Positions 56,570 to 64,000 of a DNA stretch of 64,000 nt are shown here, piece by piece. Where the stretch lies: contig NZ_APAT01000015.1 of NCBI RefSeq assembly GCF_000347775.1, forward strand, positions 372,001-436,000, written 5' to 3'. Position 1 is the stretch's first letter. Each line of letters opens with the position of its first letter. A model generated the notes under the pieces. That model saw only the letters and a program-made list of their open reading frames with translations. It ran no database searches and was not told the origin of the DNA. The translations under genes and the position numbers were made by a program. The DNA is from Marinobacter santoriniensis NKSG1. Its GTDB lineage: Bacteria; Pseudomonadota; Gammaproteobacteria; Pseudomonadales; Oleiphilaceae.

Positions 56570-57958
56570 TCAGGCCCTTCGCCAGGTCGTTCCCTCGCGA
56601 CTGTCGTCCAGAACAATGCCCTTGTCCGCAAGTTCATCACGGATGCGGTCGGCCTCGGCAAAGTTCCTGGCCTTGCGGGCGTCGGCCCGGGCCTGGATCA
56701 TTCCCTCGATCTCCTCTGCAGTGAGGTCGCTGCCGGTATCCGCCTGGAAAAACGCTTCCGGATCCTGCTGCAGCAGCCCCACAACGGAACCGAGACGAAC
56801 CAGCACGGCGGCACTTCGCTGAGCCGCCTGCTCCTCGCCATCCCGCCTGAGCTGATTGATCTCGTTGGCGACCGCATGCAATACCGAGATGGCACCGGCT
56901 GTATTGAAGTCGTCATCCATGACTTCGGCAAACCGACGATCATGCTCGGTCTCCGGAACTTCCCCGCTATTGGCCGGCACAATGCCACGCAGCGCATGAT
57001 ATAACTTGGTCAGCGTCCGACCCGCCTCGGCGAGGTTTTCCTCGGAATAATCCACCTGACTCCGATAATGGCTGGAGACAAGGAAATACCGCACCACTTC
57101 GGCCGGATAGGTCTCAAGGATCTCCCGGATCGTGAAGAAGTTACCCAGCGATTTGGACATTTTCTCCTTGTTCACCCGGATGGCGCCGGCATGCATCCAG
57201 GTATGCACAAAGGGATGGCCGGTGGCACATTCGGACTGGGCGATTTCGTTCTCATGATGGGGAAACAGCAGGTCGGGACCACCGCCGTGTATATCGAAGG
57301 TGTCCCCCAGACAGCGGGTCGACATGGCCGAGCACTCGATGTGCCAACCCGGACGGCCGTCGCCCCATGGTGAGGGCCAGCTCACCTCACCGGGCCCGGC
57401 CGCCTTCCACAAGGCAAAGTCTGCCGGACTGCGCTTGGCCTCCTGGACATCCACACGGGCTCCGGCAATCAGATCGTCCAGTTTTTTCTTGCTGAGCTTG
57501 CCGTATTCCGGGAAAGACTCGACTGAAAAGTAGACGTCACCATTGTCGGCCGCGTAGGCATGCCCACCAGAGATCAGTCGCTGGATCATTGCGATGATAT
57601 CGTCGATGTAGGCCGTCGCCCGGGGCTCTTCGTCGGGCGACAGTACGCCGAGCCGGGCCTCGTCTTCATGCATGGCCTGGATCATACGTTCCGTGAGACT
57701 GGTGTATACCTCGCCGTTCTCATCCGCCCGGCGCAGGATCTTGTCGTCGATGTCGGTGATATTCCGGACATACTCCACATCGTAACCCCGGTGCCTGAGG
57801 TACCGGGTGACCACGTCAAAGGCAACCAGAACCCGGGCATGCCCGAGATGGCAGTAGTCGTATACGGTCATGCCGCAGACATACATCCGCACTTTGCCCG
57901 GCTCGATGGGGCGAAACTCTTCCTTTTTCTGAGTGAGCGTGTTGTAGATTCGGATCAC
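56570..57958 (-). CDS. cysS: cysteinyl-tRNA synthetase
   Basis: CysS charges tRNA-Cys. The 462-residue class I synthetase has the zinc-binding cysteine and HIGH-type motif in [19 protein letters not shown]. It has the zinc site [10 protein letters not shown] and [18 protein letters not shown], and the KMSKS motif in [14 protein letters not shown]. The C-terminal end [20 protein letters not shown] is typical. The ATG overlaps the glnS stop by four bases, so glnS and cysS are coupled. Confidence 0.96.
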   Translation of the reverse strand: MIRIYNTLTQKKEEFRPIEPGKVRMYVCGMTVYDYCHLGHARVLVAFDVVTRYLRHRGYDVEYVRNITDIDDKILRRADENGEVYTSLTERMIQAMHEDEARLGVLSPDEEPRATAYIDDIIAMIQRLISGGHAYAADNGDVYFSVESFPEYGKLSKKKLDDLIAGARVDVQEAKRSPADFALWKAAGPGEVSWPSPWGDGRPGWHIECSAMSTRCLGDTFDIHGGGPDLLFPHHENEIAQSECATGHPFVHTWMHAGAIRVNKEKMSKSLGNFFTIREILETYPAEVVRYFLVSSHYRSQVDYSEENLAEAGRTLTKLYHALRGIVPANSGEVPETEHDRRFAEVMDDDFNTAGAISVLHAVANEINQLRRDGEEQAAQRSAAVLVRLGSVVGLLQQDPEAFFQADTGSDLTAEEIEGMIQARADARKARNFAEADRIRDELADKGIVLDDSREGTTWRRA

Positions 57959-59634
57959 TTGCCCCCCTTACCCCAGGAATCCCGCAATGTGACCGTGCGA
58001 TTAAACACCGGGCGTCCGGCGGCGGCCGTCTGCTCCTGATCGCAGAAGAAGTAGCCTTCCCGCTCGAACTGATACGGCAGATCGGTGCGAGGATCCACCA
58101 GGCCTTTCTCGGCCCGCACGCCCTTCAGCACGACCAGGGAATCCGGATTGAGATGATCGACGAAGTCACCGTCCTTGTCGCTGTCCGGCGACTCATGATT
58201 GAACAGGCGGTCATAGACATTGATGTCCGCTTCGACGCTGTCGTGAGCCGATACCCAGTGAACCACGCCGTTCGGCTTGTAGCCTTCGGGATTGACCCCA
58301 AGGGTGTTCGGATCGTACTCGCATTTCAGCTCGACGATCTCGCCGCTGGCATCCCGCACGATTTCGCGACAGGTCATGACATAACCACCACGCAGTCGTA
58401 CTGCCTGGTCCGGGGCAAGGCGCTTCCACTTGCGCGGTGGCTCCTCGGCAAAATCTTCCCGATCGATGTACAGCACCTGACTCCAGGTCACTTCCCGCTC
58501 ACCCATATCCGGGTTCTGCGGATGTACCGGCAAGGTCAGGGTTTCGGTCTTGTCCGCCGGGTAATTGGTCAGGGTAACTTTCAGCGGGCGCATCACACAC
58601 ATGGCGCGCGGCGCGCGGGTATTGAGGTCTTCCCGGATGGCGTGCTCGAGCATGCCGACATCCACCGTACCGCCGGCCTTGTTGACACCGATCATGTCGC
58701 AGAAATTGCGAATGGATTCCGGCGTATAACCCCGACGGCGCATGCCGGAAATGGTTGGCATACGCGGATCGTTCCAGCCATCCACATAACCCTCGTCGAC
58801 CAGGCGCTTGAGCTTTCGCTTGGAGGTAATCGTGTAGTTCAGGTTGAGCCGGGCAAATTCGATCTGGCGCGGGTGACACGGTACGGAAATGTTGTCCAGT
58901 ACCCAGTCGTACAACGGCCGGTGATCCTCAAACTCCAGGGTACACAGGGAATGGGTAATCCCTTCGAGAGCGTCCGAGATCGGGTGGGTGTAGTCGTACA
59001 TCGGGTAGATGCACCACTTGCTGCCGGTCTGGTGGTGATCGGCGTAACGGATACGGTACAGGATCGGATCGCGCAGATTGATGTTCGGCGATGCCATATC
59101 GATCTTCGCCCTCAGCACCAGCTCTCCGTTGTCGTATTTGCCATCCCGCATATCCCGGAAGAGCTGGAGGTTTTCATCGACAGGACGATCCCGGTAAGGA
59201 CTGTTGCGCCCCGGCTCCTTGAGCGTGCCACGGTACTCGGCCATCTCATCGGCCGTCAGCGCGCAAACGTAAGCCTTGCCGTTGCGGATCAGCTCCTCCG
59301 CAAACTCGTAGAGGGCATCGAAGTAATCCGAGGCGAACCGGGCCTCGCCGGCCCACTCGTACCCGAGCCACTGCACATCCTGCTTGATGGCATCGATGTA
59401 TTCCTGGTTTTCCTTCTCCGGATTGGTGTCATCAAACCGCAGATTACATTCACCACCAAAGGTTTCGGCGATGCCAAAATTCAGACAGATCGACTTGGCG
59501 TGACCAATATGCAGATAGCCATTCGGCTCTGGCGGGAAACGGGTCACGACGATGCCGGAGTGCTCTCCCTTGGCAATCGCATCTTCAATCAGGCTCTGGA
59601 TAAAGTTGTGGGCTTTCTTCGATTCGGCGCTCAT
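57955..59634 (-). CDS. glnS: glutaminyl-tRNA synthetase
   Basis: GlnS charges tRNA-Gln directly, as in gammaproteobacteria. The 559-residue class I synthetase has the HIGH motif in [19 protein letters not shown], and [16 protein letters not shown]. It has a KMSKS-type loop in [16 protein letters not shown] and the C-terminal beta-barrel domains that read the anticodon. The ATG at 59634 ([11 protein letters not shown]) is used because upstream sequence is non-homologous in type. A TATAAT -10 lies at 59674-59679 on the minus strand, without a clear -35. Confidence 0.96.
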   Translation of the reverse strand: MSAESKKAHNFIQSLIEDAIAKGEHSGIVVTRFPPEPNGYLHIGHAKSICLNFGIAETFGGECNLRFDDTNPEKENQEYIDAIKQDVQWLGYEWAGEARFASDYFDALYEFAEELIRNGKAYVCALTADEMAEYRGTLKEPGRNSPYRDRPVDENLQLFRDMRDGKYDNGELVLRAKIDMASPNINLRDPILYRIRYADHHQTGSKWCIYPMYDYTHPISDALEGITHSLCTLEFEDHRPLYDWVLDNISVPCHPRQIEFARLNLNYTITSKRKLKRLVDEGYVDGWNDPRMPTISGMRRRGYTPESIRNFCDMIGVNKAGGTVDVGMLEHAIREDLNTRAPRAMCVMRPLKVTLTNYPADKTETLTLPVHPQNPDMGEREVTWSQVLYIDREDFAEEPPRKWKRLAPDQAVRLRGGYVMTCREIVRDASGEIVELKCEYDPNTLGVNPEGYKPNGVVHWVSAHDSVEADINVYDRLFNHESPDSDKDGDFVDHLNPDSLVVLKGVRAEKGLVDPRTDLPYQFEREGYFFCDQEQTAAAGRPVFNRTVTLRDSWGKGGK

Positions 59635-59673
59635 ACAATCTCTGTTGGACAGGGGTTGAATCTGAAACCGCCT

Positions 59674-59679
59674 ATTATA
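59674..59679 (-). promoter_or_regulatory. -10 element of a glnS-cysS promoter
   Basis: A perfect TATAAT reads on the minus strand 40 bases before the glnS ATG. No good -35 lies at the right distance, so the promoter is only a candidate. On the plus strand TACAAT at 59725-59730 could serve ppiB. Confidence 0.4.
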
Positions 59680-59770
59680 CTCACAAATCCTTGCCGGACT
59701 CATGCATAGCGGAAAACTCTTGAGTACAATAGCGGCCTGAATGCTCCCTAACCCGAAACAGGAAACCCTG

Positions 59771-60271
59771 ATGATTCTGTTGCAAACCAATTTCGGCGAT
59801 ATCAAGCTCGAACTGGACCACGAAAAGGCACCGGAAACGGCGAAAAATTTCGAACAGTATGTCCGCGACGGCTTTTACGACGGCCTGATTTTCCACCGCG
59901 TGATCAGCAACTTCATGATTCAGGGCGGCGGCTTCGAACCGGGCATGACCCCACGGAAGACCCGTGAGCCGATCCAGAACGAAGCCGACAATGGCCTGAG
60001 CAACATGACCGGCACCATTGCCATGGCGCGCACCATGGACCCCCACTCCGCCACCGCGCAGTTCTTCATCAACGTTCAGGACAATGGTTTCCTCGACCAT
60101 ACTGCCAAGAACGCCGAAGGCTGGGGTTACTGCGTGTTCGGCAAGGTCGTTGAGGGCATGGATACTGTCAACCGGATCCGGGCGGTGCGCACCACCATGC
60201 GGGCCGGCCACCAGGACGTCCCGGCTGACGACGTTGTGATCGAGAAGGCCGAGGTGGTGGAGGACGCGTGA
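59771..60271 (+). CDS. ppiB: cytoplasmic peptidyl-prolyl cis-trans isomerase B (cyclophilin)
   Basis: PpiB is a cyclophilin that speeds proline isomerisation. The 166-residue protein has [20 protein letters not shown] with the catalytic arginine, and [20 protein letters not shown]. It then shows [11 protein letters not shown] and [12 protein letters not shown]. No signal peptide is present, which separates it from periplasmic PpiA. The ATG at 59771 has an AGGA box upstream. Its stop overlaps the GTG start of lpxH, as in Pseudomonas. Confidence 0.95.
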   Translation: MILLQTNFGDIKLELDHEKAPETAKNFEQYVRDGFYDGLIFHRVISNFMIQGGGFEPGMTPRKTREPIQNEADNGLSNMTGTIAMARTMDPHSATAQFFINVQDNGFLDHTAKNAEGWGYCVFGKVVEGMDTVNRIRAVRTTMRAGHQDVPADDVVIEKAEVVEDA

Positions 60272-60996
60272 CCACGCTGTTTATCTCGGATCTGCACCTG
60301 GAAGAATCCCGTCCGGACATCACAGATGCGTTTCTCGCCTTCCTGCGCAGCACCGCGCAGGGAGCCGCGGAACTCTACATCCTGGGCGATTTTTTTGAAG
60401 CCTGGATTGGCGATGACGAAAGGACGCCGCTTCAGGAACAGGTAGCCGCGGCACTCAAGGACCTCAACGAGAGCGGAACCGACATCTTTTTGATGCATGG
60501 GAACCGGGACTTCCTGATCGGCGAGGACTTCTGCACCCGCGCCGGCGCTACGCTGCTTGAAGATCCGACCGTCATCGACCTTCACGGCACCCCCACCCTG
60601 CTCATGCATGGCGACAGCCTCTGTACGGCGGATTTGGAGTACCAGAAATTCCGGACCAACATGCGCAATCCCCAGTGGCAGCAGATGATCCTGGCACGCC
60701 CCCTGGAAGACCGCCAGCAGATGGCCCGGCAACTCCGCGAAATCTCCATGGCCAAAAACCAGGGCAAGGCCGAAACCATTATGGATGTCACGCCGGAAGA
60801 GGTGGTCCGGGAACTGGAGCATCACGGTGTCCAGCGGATGATTCACGGACATACCCATCGACCAGCGGTGCATTCGCTTCACGCCAATGGCGCGGACGCA
60901 AAGCGGATGGTGCTCGGCGACTGGGACCAGAACGTCTGGTGGATCGAGGCAGAACCCGGTCAGGAGCCGGCGCTGAAAAAAGCACCGCTAGGATGA
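60268..60996 (+). CDS. lpxH: UDP-2,3-diacylglucosamine diphosphatase
   Basis: LpxH cleaves UDP-2,3-diacylglucosamine to lipid X in lipid A synthesis at the inner membrane. The 242-residue metallophosphoesterase has all metal motifs: [39 protein letters not shown] and [11 protein letters not shown]. The start is GTG, overlapping the ppiB stop by four bases, so translation is coupled. Its end overlaps the convergent lipoprotein gene by nine bases. Confidence 0.95.
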   Translation: MTTLFISDLHLEESRPDITDAFLAFLRSTAQGAAELYILGDFFEAWIGDDERTPLQEQVAAALKDLNESGTDIFLMHGNRDFLIGEDFCTRAGATLLEDPTVIDLHGTPTLLMHGDSLCTADLEYQKFRTNMRNPQWQQMILARPLEDRQQMARQLREISMAKNQGKAETIMDVTPEEVVRELEHHGVQRMIHGHTHRPAVHSLHANGADAKRMVLGDWDQNVWWIEAEPGQEPALKKAPLG

Positions 60997-61833
60997 TCCC
61001 GAGGCAGGCGGCTCCCGGTAGGTTTCCAGTCGCCTGAGCCAGCCCGGCAGCCATCGCTCGCGCTCGATGGCCCTGGGCGCGTTCTCCGCACGCCGCGTCA
61101 GCACCCGGCCGGCTGCCTGCCGGAAGGCATCCAGCGCCGTCACGTCGGGCATCGAACGCATTTCAAGCAGCACCTGAAGCAAGCCCCAGCCCTCGCCATG
61201 ATACCGTTCGGACTCGGCGAGCCCCTCGCCCTTGAAATTGACATAATCCATCAAGGCGTAGGCACCGCCCGGTGTGGCACTCAGCTCAACCAGCGTCTTC
61301 CGGAGGCGGGGTAGCTCTGACGATGGCGCCGCCTGCAGGACGCGTCCCAGGGCGAGTCGGGTACGCTGGAAGATGAACGCAGCCTGCAAGCCACGGGTCT
61401 GGCTGAGAAAATCCCGCAATTGCTCGGTGCGAGGCCCCGGATCCACCTGCAGGAAGGTTGCTCGATCGGGCCAGGGCGCGTCGAACGGATCAAGGCTCTC
61501 CAACCACTCTGGAATCGGCGCATCGTGCTCCTCCATGAACTCAATCAGCGGAGGAAAGCTCTCCACGAATTTGCCGTCGACACCCTTGGGATACCAGATG
61601 AAGTGCCCGATACCCAGGGACGGAAAGGCTTCTCCCTCATTCCAATGCACCAGGCATTCTCTCCGGCTCGCGCACTCATTCCGGAAAATCTGCGCACCAA
61701 CCCAATGCAGCTGCGCCGGCGTCAGTGTCAGCCGGATATCCTCGGTCTCCCGGCTCTCGGGGCCAGAATCGCAGGCGGCCAGAACGAGAAAGGACAAGGC
61801 GGCCAGCAGCCGAACGACGCGATTCAGAATCAA
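60988..61833 (-). CDS. uncharacterised lipoprotein with lysozyme-like GIGH motif
   Basis: A 281-residue lipoprotein with lipobox LVLAAC (cysteine 21). The mature N-terminal part holds QIFRNECAS and WNEGEAFPSLGIGHFIWYP. A glutamate followed about 20 residues later by GIGH is reminiscent of phage-type lysozymes, though the spacing and remaining sequence differ. The middle part is helical, with a conserved-looking segment GGAYALMDYVNFKGEG near residue 200. I recall this as a recurring uncharacterised protein in proteobacteria; no function is established. It is convergent with lpxH. Confidence 0.75.
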   Translation of the reverse strand: MILNRVVRLLAALSFLVLAACDSGPESRETEDIRLTLTPAQLHWVGAQIFRNECASRRECLVHWNEGEAFPSLGIGHFIWYPKGVDGKFVESFPPLIEFMEEHDAPIPEWLESLDPFDAPWPDRATFLQVDPGPRTEQLRDFLSQTRGLQAAFIFQRTRLALGRVLQAAPSSELPRLRKTLVELSATPGGAYALMDYVNFKGEGLAESERYHGEGWGLLQVLLEMRSMPDVTALDAFRQAAGRVLTRRAENAPRAIERERWLPGWLRRLETYREPPASGSS

Positions 61834-61876
61834 TCAATCCCCCTCACCGGTGCAAGGATGAGCGCCGCAAACAGGC

Positions 61877-62272
61877 TCATTCCGGCATGGCATGTTCAGC
61901 CAGTTGGTCCTTGATCTCCTGCGGGATTGGCACCGACTTCTCGCTGTTGTAATCAAAGTGAATGAGCACGGCAATACCGCGCGCAATCTGCTTGCCATTC
62001 TGCCAGGCTTCCTGAACCACATGGACGGAACTGTTTCCGATCTTGCCAACACCCGTGCGGATTTCAACGGGCATATGCCAGTAGCTCTGGGCCAGCAGAT
62101 CAATCTCCATCCGGGCCAGGATCAACGGCCAGGTCTCGACCTCAAGATCGGGATGGAAGATTCGGAAAATAGGCGTTCTGCCCTGTTCGAACCACACCGG
62201 CAACGAGGTATTGCTGATATGGCCAAGGGCGTCGGTGTCACTGAAACGGGGATCAAGTTCAATCGAAAACAT
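61877..62272 (-). CDS. acyl-CoA thioesterase, hot-dog fold
   Basis: A 131-residue protein of the 4-hydroxybenzoyl-CoA thioesterase family. The active-site region is SDTDALGHISNTSLPVWFEQGR, where the aspartate and following GH match the family motif. VHVVQEAWQNGKQIARGIAVLIHFD completes the fold. Such enzymes release acids from acyl-CoA; the chain specificity is not readable. It lies 55 bases after the ABC permease gene and 43 bases before the lipoprotein gene. Confidence 0.85.
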   Translation of the reverse strand: MFSIELDPRFSDTDALGHISNTSLPVWFEQGRTPIFRIFHPDLEVETWPLILARMEIDLLAQSYWHMPVEIRTGVGKIGNSSVHVVQEAWQNGKQIARGIAVLIHFDYNSEKSVPIPQEIKDQLAEHAMPE

Positions 62273-62327
62273 AGCATTTTTCCTGAGACAAAACGCGCCA
62301 GACTATACACGCAAACCCGCCCTGAAT

Positions 62328-63536
62328 TCACTCATGGCGAAGCGCATCTATCGGGTTCAGCCTGGCGGCCTTTCTTGCAGGGAAGAATCCGAACACCACG
62401 CCGATGGCTACCGAGAACGAAAAACCCACCACCATGATCAGGGGTGATAACACGAACGGCATGTCCAGCTTCCAGGTAAGCAGCCAGGTCCCCCCAACCC
62501 CCAGCAACAGGCCAATGATCCCGCCCAGTGTCGACAGCACAATGGACTCCACGAGAAACTGGTTCAGCACATCCCGGGCGCGTGCCCCGATTGCCAGCCG
62601 TATACCGATTTCCCGTGTACGCTCGGTCACCGAAACCAGCATGATGTTCATGATACCGATCCCGCCAACAAGAAGACTGACAGCGGCAATCGCCCCCAGA
62701 AGAACCGTGAGTGTATTGGTGGTGCTTTCCAGCGCCTCGGCAATTTCCTGAGTGTCCCGTACGTAGAAATCGTCCACACCGCCACTATCGACTCGCCTGC
62801 GCTGCCGTAGCAGGGACTCGATCTGGGACTGGACCCTCTTGGTCGTGCCATCCACCAGGGCAGACACATAAATGACACTGACATCCAGTTTGCCAACCAG
62901 CCGCCGCTGGACGGACTTGATTGGCATCAGAATTGTCTTGTCCCGGTCCTGGCCCATGGATTCCCCCTTTTCGGAGAGAACGCCAATGACCCGGCATGCG
63001 GTTCGACCGACGCGGATGGTCGCTCCCAGAGGCTCCTGGCCCAGGAACATTTCATCCACCAGAGTCTTGCCGATAATGCACACGGAAGCGCCCGACGATA
63101 ATTCACCGGGCTCGAACACGCGGCCGTAATCCAGGGGATGGTTACGGACTGACAGATACTCATTTCTGGTTCCAATAACCGGGATCGTGTCATTGGCATT
63201 GCCCACCACCACCCTGGCGGTGGTGGCCAGAGCCGGAGCGACTTCGATGCCATCCACTTCCCGGCGAATCGCCTCCACATCGGACAGGTCGAAGTTCTCG
63301 GCACTGGTTCGCACCGCTCCCGGCCCTCGCATGGAGGTCCCCGGCATCACGAAAAGCAGATTGGAGCCGATGCTGGCGATTCGCTCGGTAACGCTGCGGG
63401 TGGCCGACTGGCCCAGGTGCACCATGGCAACCACACTGGCCACACCAATGATGATGCCAAGAGTGGTGAGAAACGATCGGAGTTTATTTCTGGCAATAGC
63501 CTGGGCCGAGAGCGACAGAACGTCCAGCACCCTCAT
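62328..63536 (-). CDS. MacB-type ABC transporter permease
   Basis: A 402-residue permease. The N-terminal helix is in NKLRSFLTTLGIIIGVASVVAMV, followed by a periplasmic MacB-type domain of about 230 residues. A C-terminal FtsX domain of three helices ends the protein, with VGGIGIMNIMLVSVTERTRE and the final KAARLNPIDALRHE. This is the layout of MacB-like exporters in which ATPase and permease are separate proteins. The start overlaps the ATPase stop by four bases. The adaptor partner, if any, lies outside the window. Confidence 0.9.
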   Translation of the reverse strand: MRVLDVLSLSAQAIARNKLRSFLTTLGIIIGVASVVAMVHLGQSATRSVTERIASIGSNLLFVMPGTSMRGPGAVRTSAENFDLSDVEAIRREVDGIEVAPALATTARVVVGNANDTIPVIGTRNEYLSVRNHPLDYGRVFEPGELSSGASVCIIGKTLVDEMFLGQEPLGATIRVGRTACRVIGVLSEKGESMGQDRDKTILMPIKSVQRRLVGKLDVSVIYVSALVDGTTKRVQSQIESLLRQRRRVDSGGVDDFYVRDTQEIAEALESTTNTLTVLLGAIAAVSLLVGGIGIMNIMLVSVTERTREIGIRLAIGARARDVLNQFLVESIVLSTLGGIIGLLLGVGGTWLLTWKLDMPFVLSPLIMVVGFSFSVAIGVVFGFFPARKAARLNPIDALRHE

Positions 63537-64000
63537 GCCAGAACCTCCGAAGGCGTTCCGTCCCGGACCAGTTTACCGTCGGTGAACAGAAGCACTCGAT
63601 CGGCGTAGCGGGCGATGTCCGGTTCGTGGGTGACCATAATAATGGTGACGTCACGTTCCCGCCGGATATCTGTCAACTGAGTCATGACTTCCCGAGCCAT
63701 TACTGTATCCAGATTACCCGTCGGTTCGTCCGCCAGCAGCACCGGCGGTTCCGTCACCAACGCGCGGGCGATGGCGACCCGTTGCTGCTGTCCGCCAGAC
63801 AACTCGGCAGATGTTGCCGATTGTCGATCCGCCAATCCTACGGCCGACAGGGCACTCACTGCCCGGCGATGTCTGAGTGCGGGACGAACCCCTTCATAGA
63901 CCAGGGGCAACTCGACATTGGACAAGGCACTCGTCCGTGGCAGCAGGTTGTAACTCTGGAAGACAAATCCCATGAAATGGCGACGCACGAGCGCGCGTTC
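63533..64000 (-). CDS. MacB/LolD-type ABC ATPase, 5' end cut by the window
   Basis: The C-terminal two thirds of an ABC ATPase. The frame is open to the window end, so the Walker A region and start codon are missing. Present are the Q-loop [18 protein letters not shown], signature [15 protein letters not shown], Walker [13 protein letters not shown] and the H-loop in [11 protein letters not shown]. It drives the permease encoded next. Confidence 0.9.
   Translation of the reverse strand, partial: ERALVRRHFMGFVFQSYNLLPRTSALSNVELPLVYEGVRPALRHRRAVSALSAVGLADRQSATSAELSGGQQQRVAIARALVTEPPVLLADEPTGNLDTVMAREVMTQLTDIRRERDVTIIMVTHEPDIARYADRVLLFTDGKLVRDGTPSEVLA

Noticed and set aside
58153..59709. A 518-codon plus-strand open frame opposite glnS
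   Set aside because: glnS is certain from HIGH and KMSKS-type motifs; the opposite frame has no motif.
1..64000. CRISPR arrays, insertion sequences, prophage genes, integrons, rRNA genes
   Set aside because: No spaced repeats, transposase or phage motifs, attachment-site repeats or rRNA sequence were recognised; the content is ordinary chromosomal genes.

Overview
The window looks like a stretch of chromosome from a marine, respiratory gammaproteobacterium close to Marinobacter (inference). It carries a complete cbb3 oxidase locus, a full Entner-Doudoroff gene set with HexR, a lipid-oriented outer-membrane and lipase inventory, and the block tRNA-Leu/His/Arg/Pro - folD - cysS - glnS - ppiB - lpxH beside tig-clpP-clpX-lon-hupB-ppiD, an order I know from Pseudomonas. 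No insertion sequence, prophage, CRISPR array, rRNA operon or replication origin is visible. No gap between genes exceeds about 260 bases.

Layout. 1-1362: the end of a diguanylate cyclase and a small alpha/beta hydrolase. 1568-10224: ccoNOQP, then ccoG-ccoH-ccoI-ccoS and a TauE/SafE-like membrane protein, i.e. the oxidase with its copper and assembly factors. 10221-13582: ttcA, a TetR regulator, a DnaJ-related protein and a secreted polysaccharide deacetylase. 13590-18214: a four-gene minus-strand cluster of C39 peptidase, outer-membrane barrel, FadL-like porin and MalM-type lipoprotein. It combines a pair resembling FapD/FapF with a pair resembling the AupA/AupB alkane-uptake genes, and is the most interesting region. 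18446-25270: a six-gene minus-strand run of DksA-like protein, ABC ATPase, double-FtsX permease, HlyD adaptor, DUF2238 protein and SLC13 transporter. 25464-29674: a CBS-PAS-GGDEF protein, a secreted lipase, and a divergent helical protein that may be its foldase. 29860-33745: an orphan substrate-binding protein and glpR-glpD. 33721-43640: a UDG-family protein, a nitroreductase, and the sugar block glk-edd / pyk / eda-pgl-zwf / hexR. 43747-52333: the proteostasis block. 52551-60996: tRNAs, folD, malate synthase G, cysS, glnS, ppiB and lpxH. 60988-64000: an uncharacterised lipoprotein, a thioesterase and a MacB-type ABC exporter cut by the window end.

How they fit. Glucose enters the Entner-Doudoroff route through Glk, Zwf, Pgl, Edd and Eda, and Pyk completes it. 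Matching operator candidates in the edd/pyk and zwf/hexR gaps suggest common HexR control. Glycerol-3-phosphate is oxidised by GlpD under GlpR. Malate synthase G, the lipase and the FadL-like porin fit a cell that uses lipids or alkanes. Functions rest on motifs read by eye and on remembered family knowledge; no database search was run.
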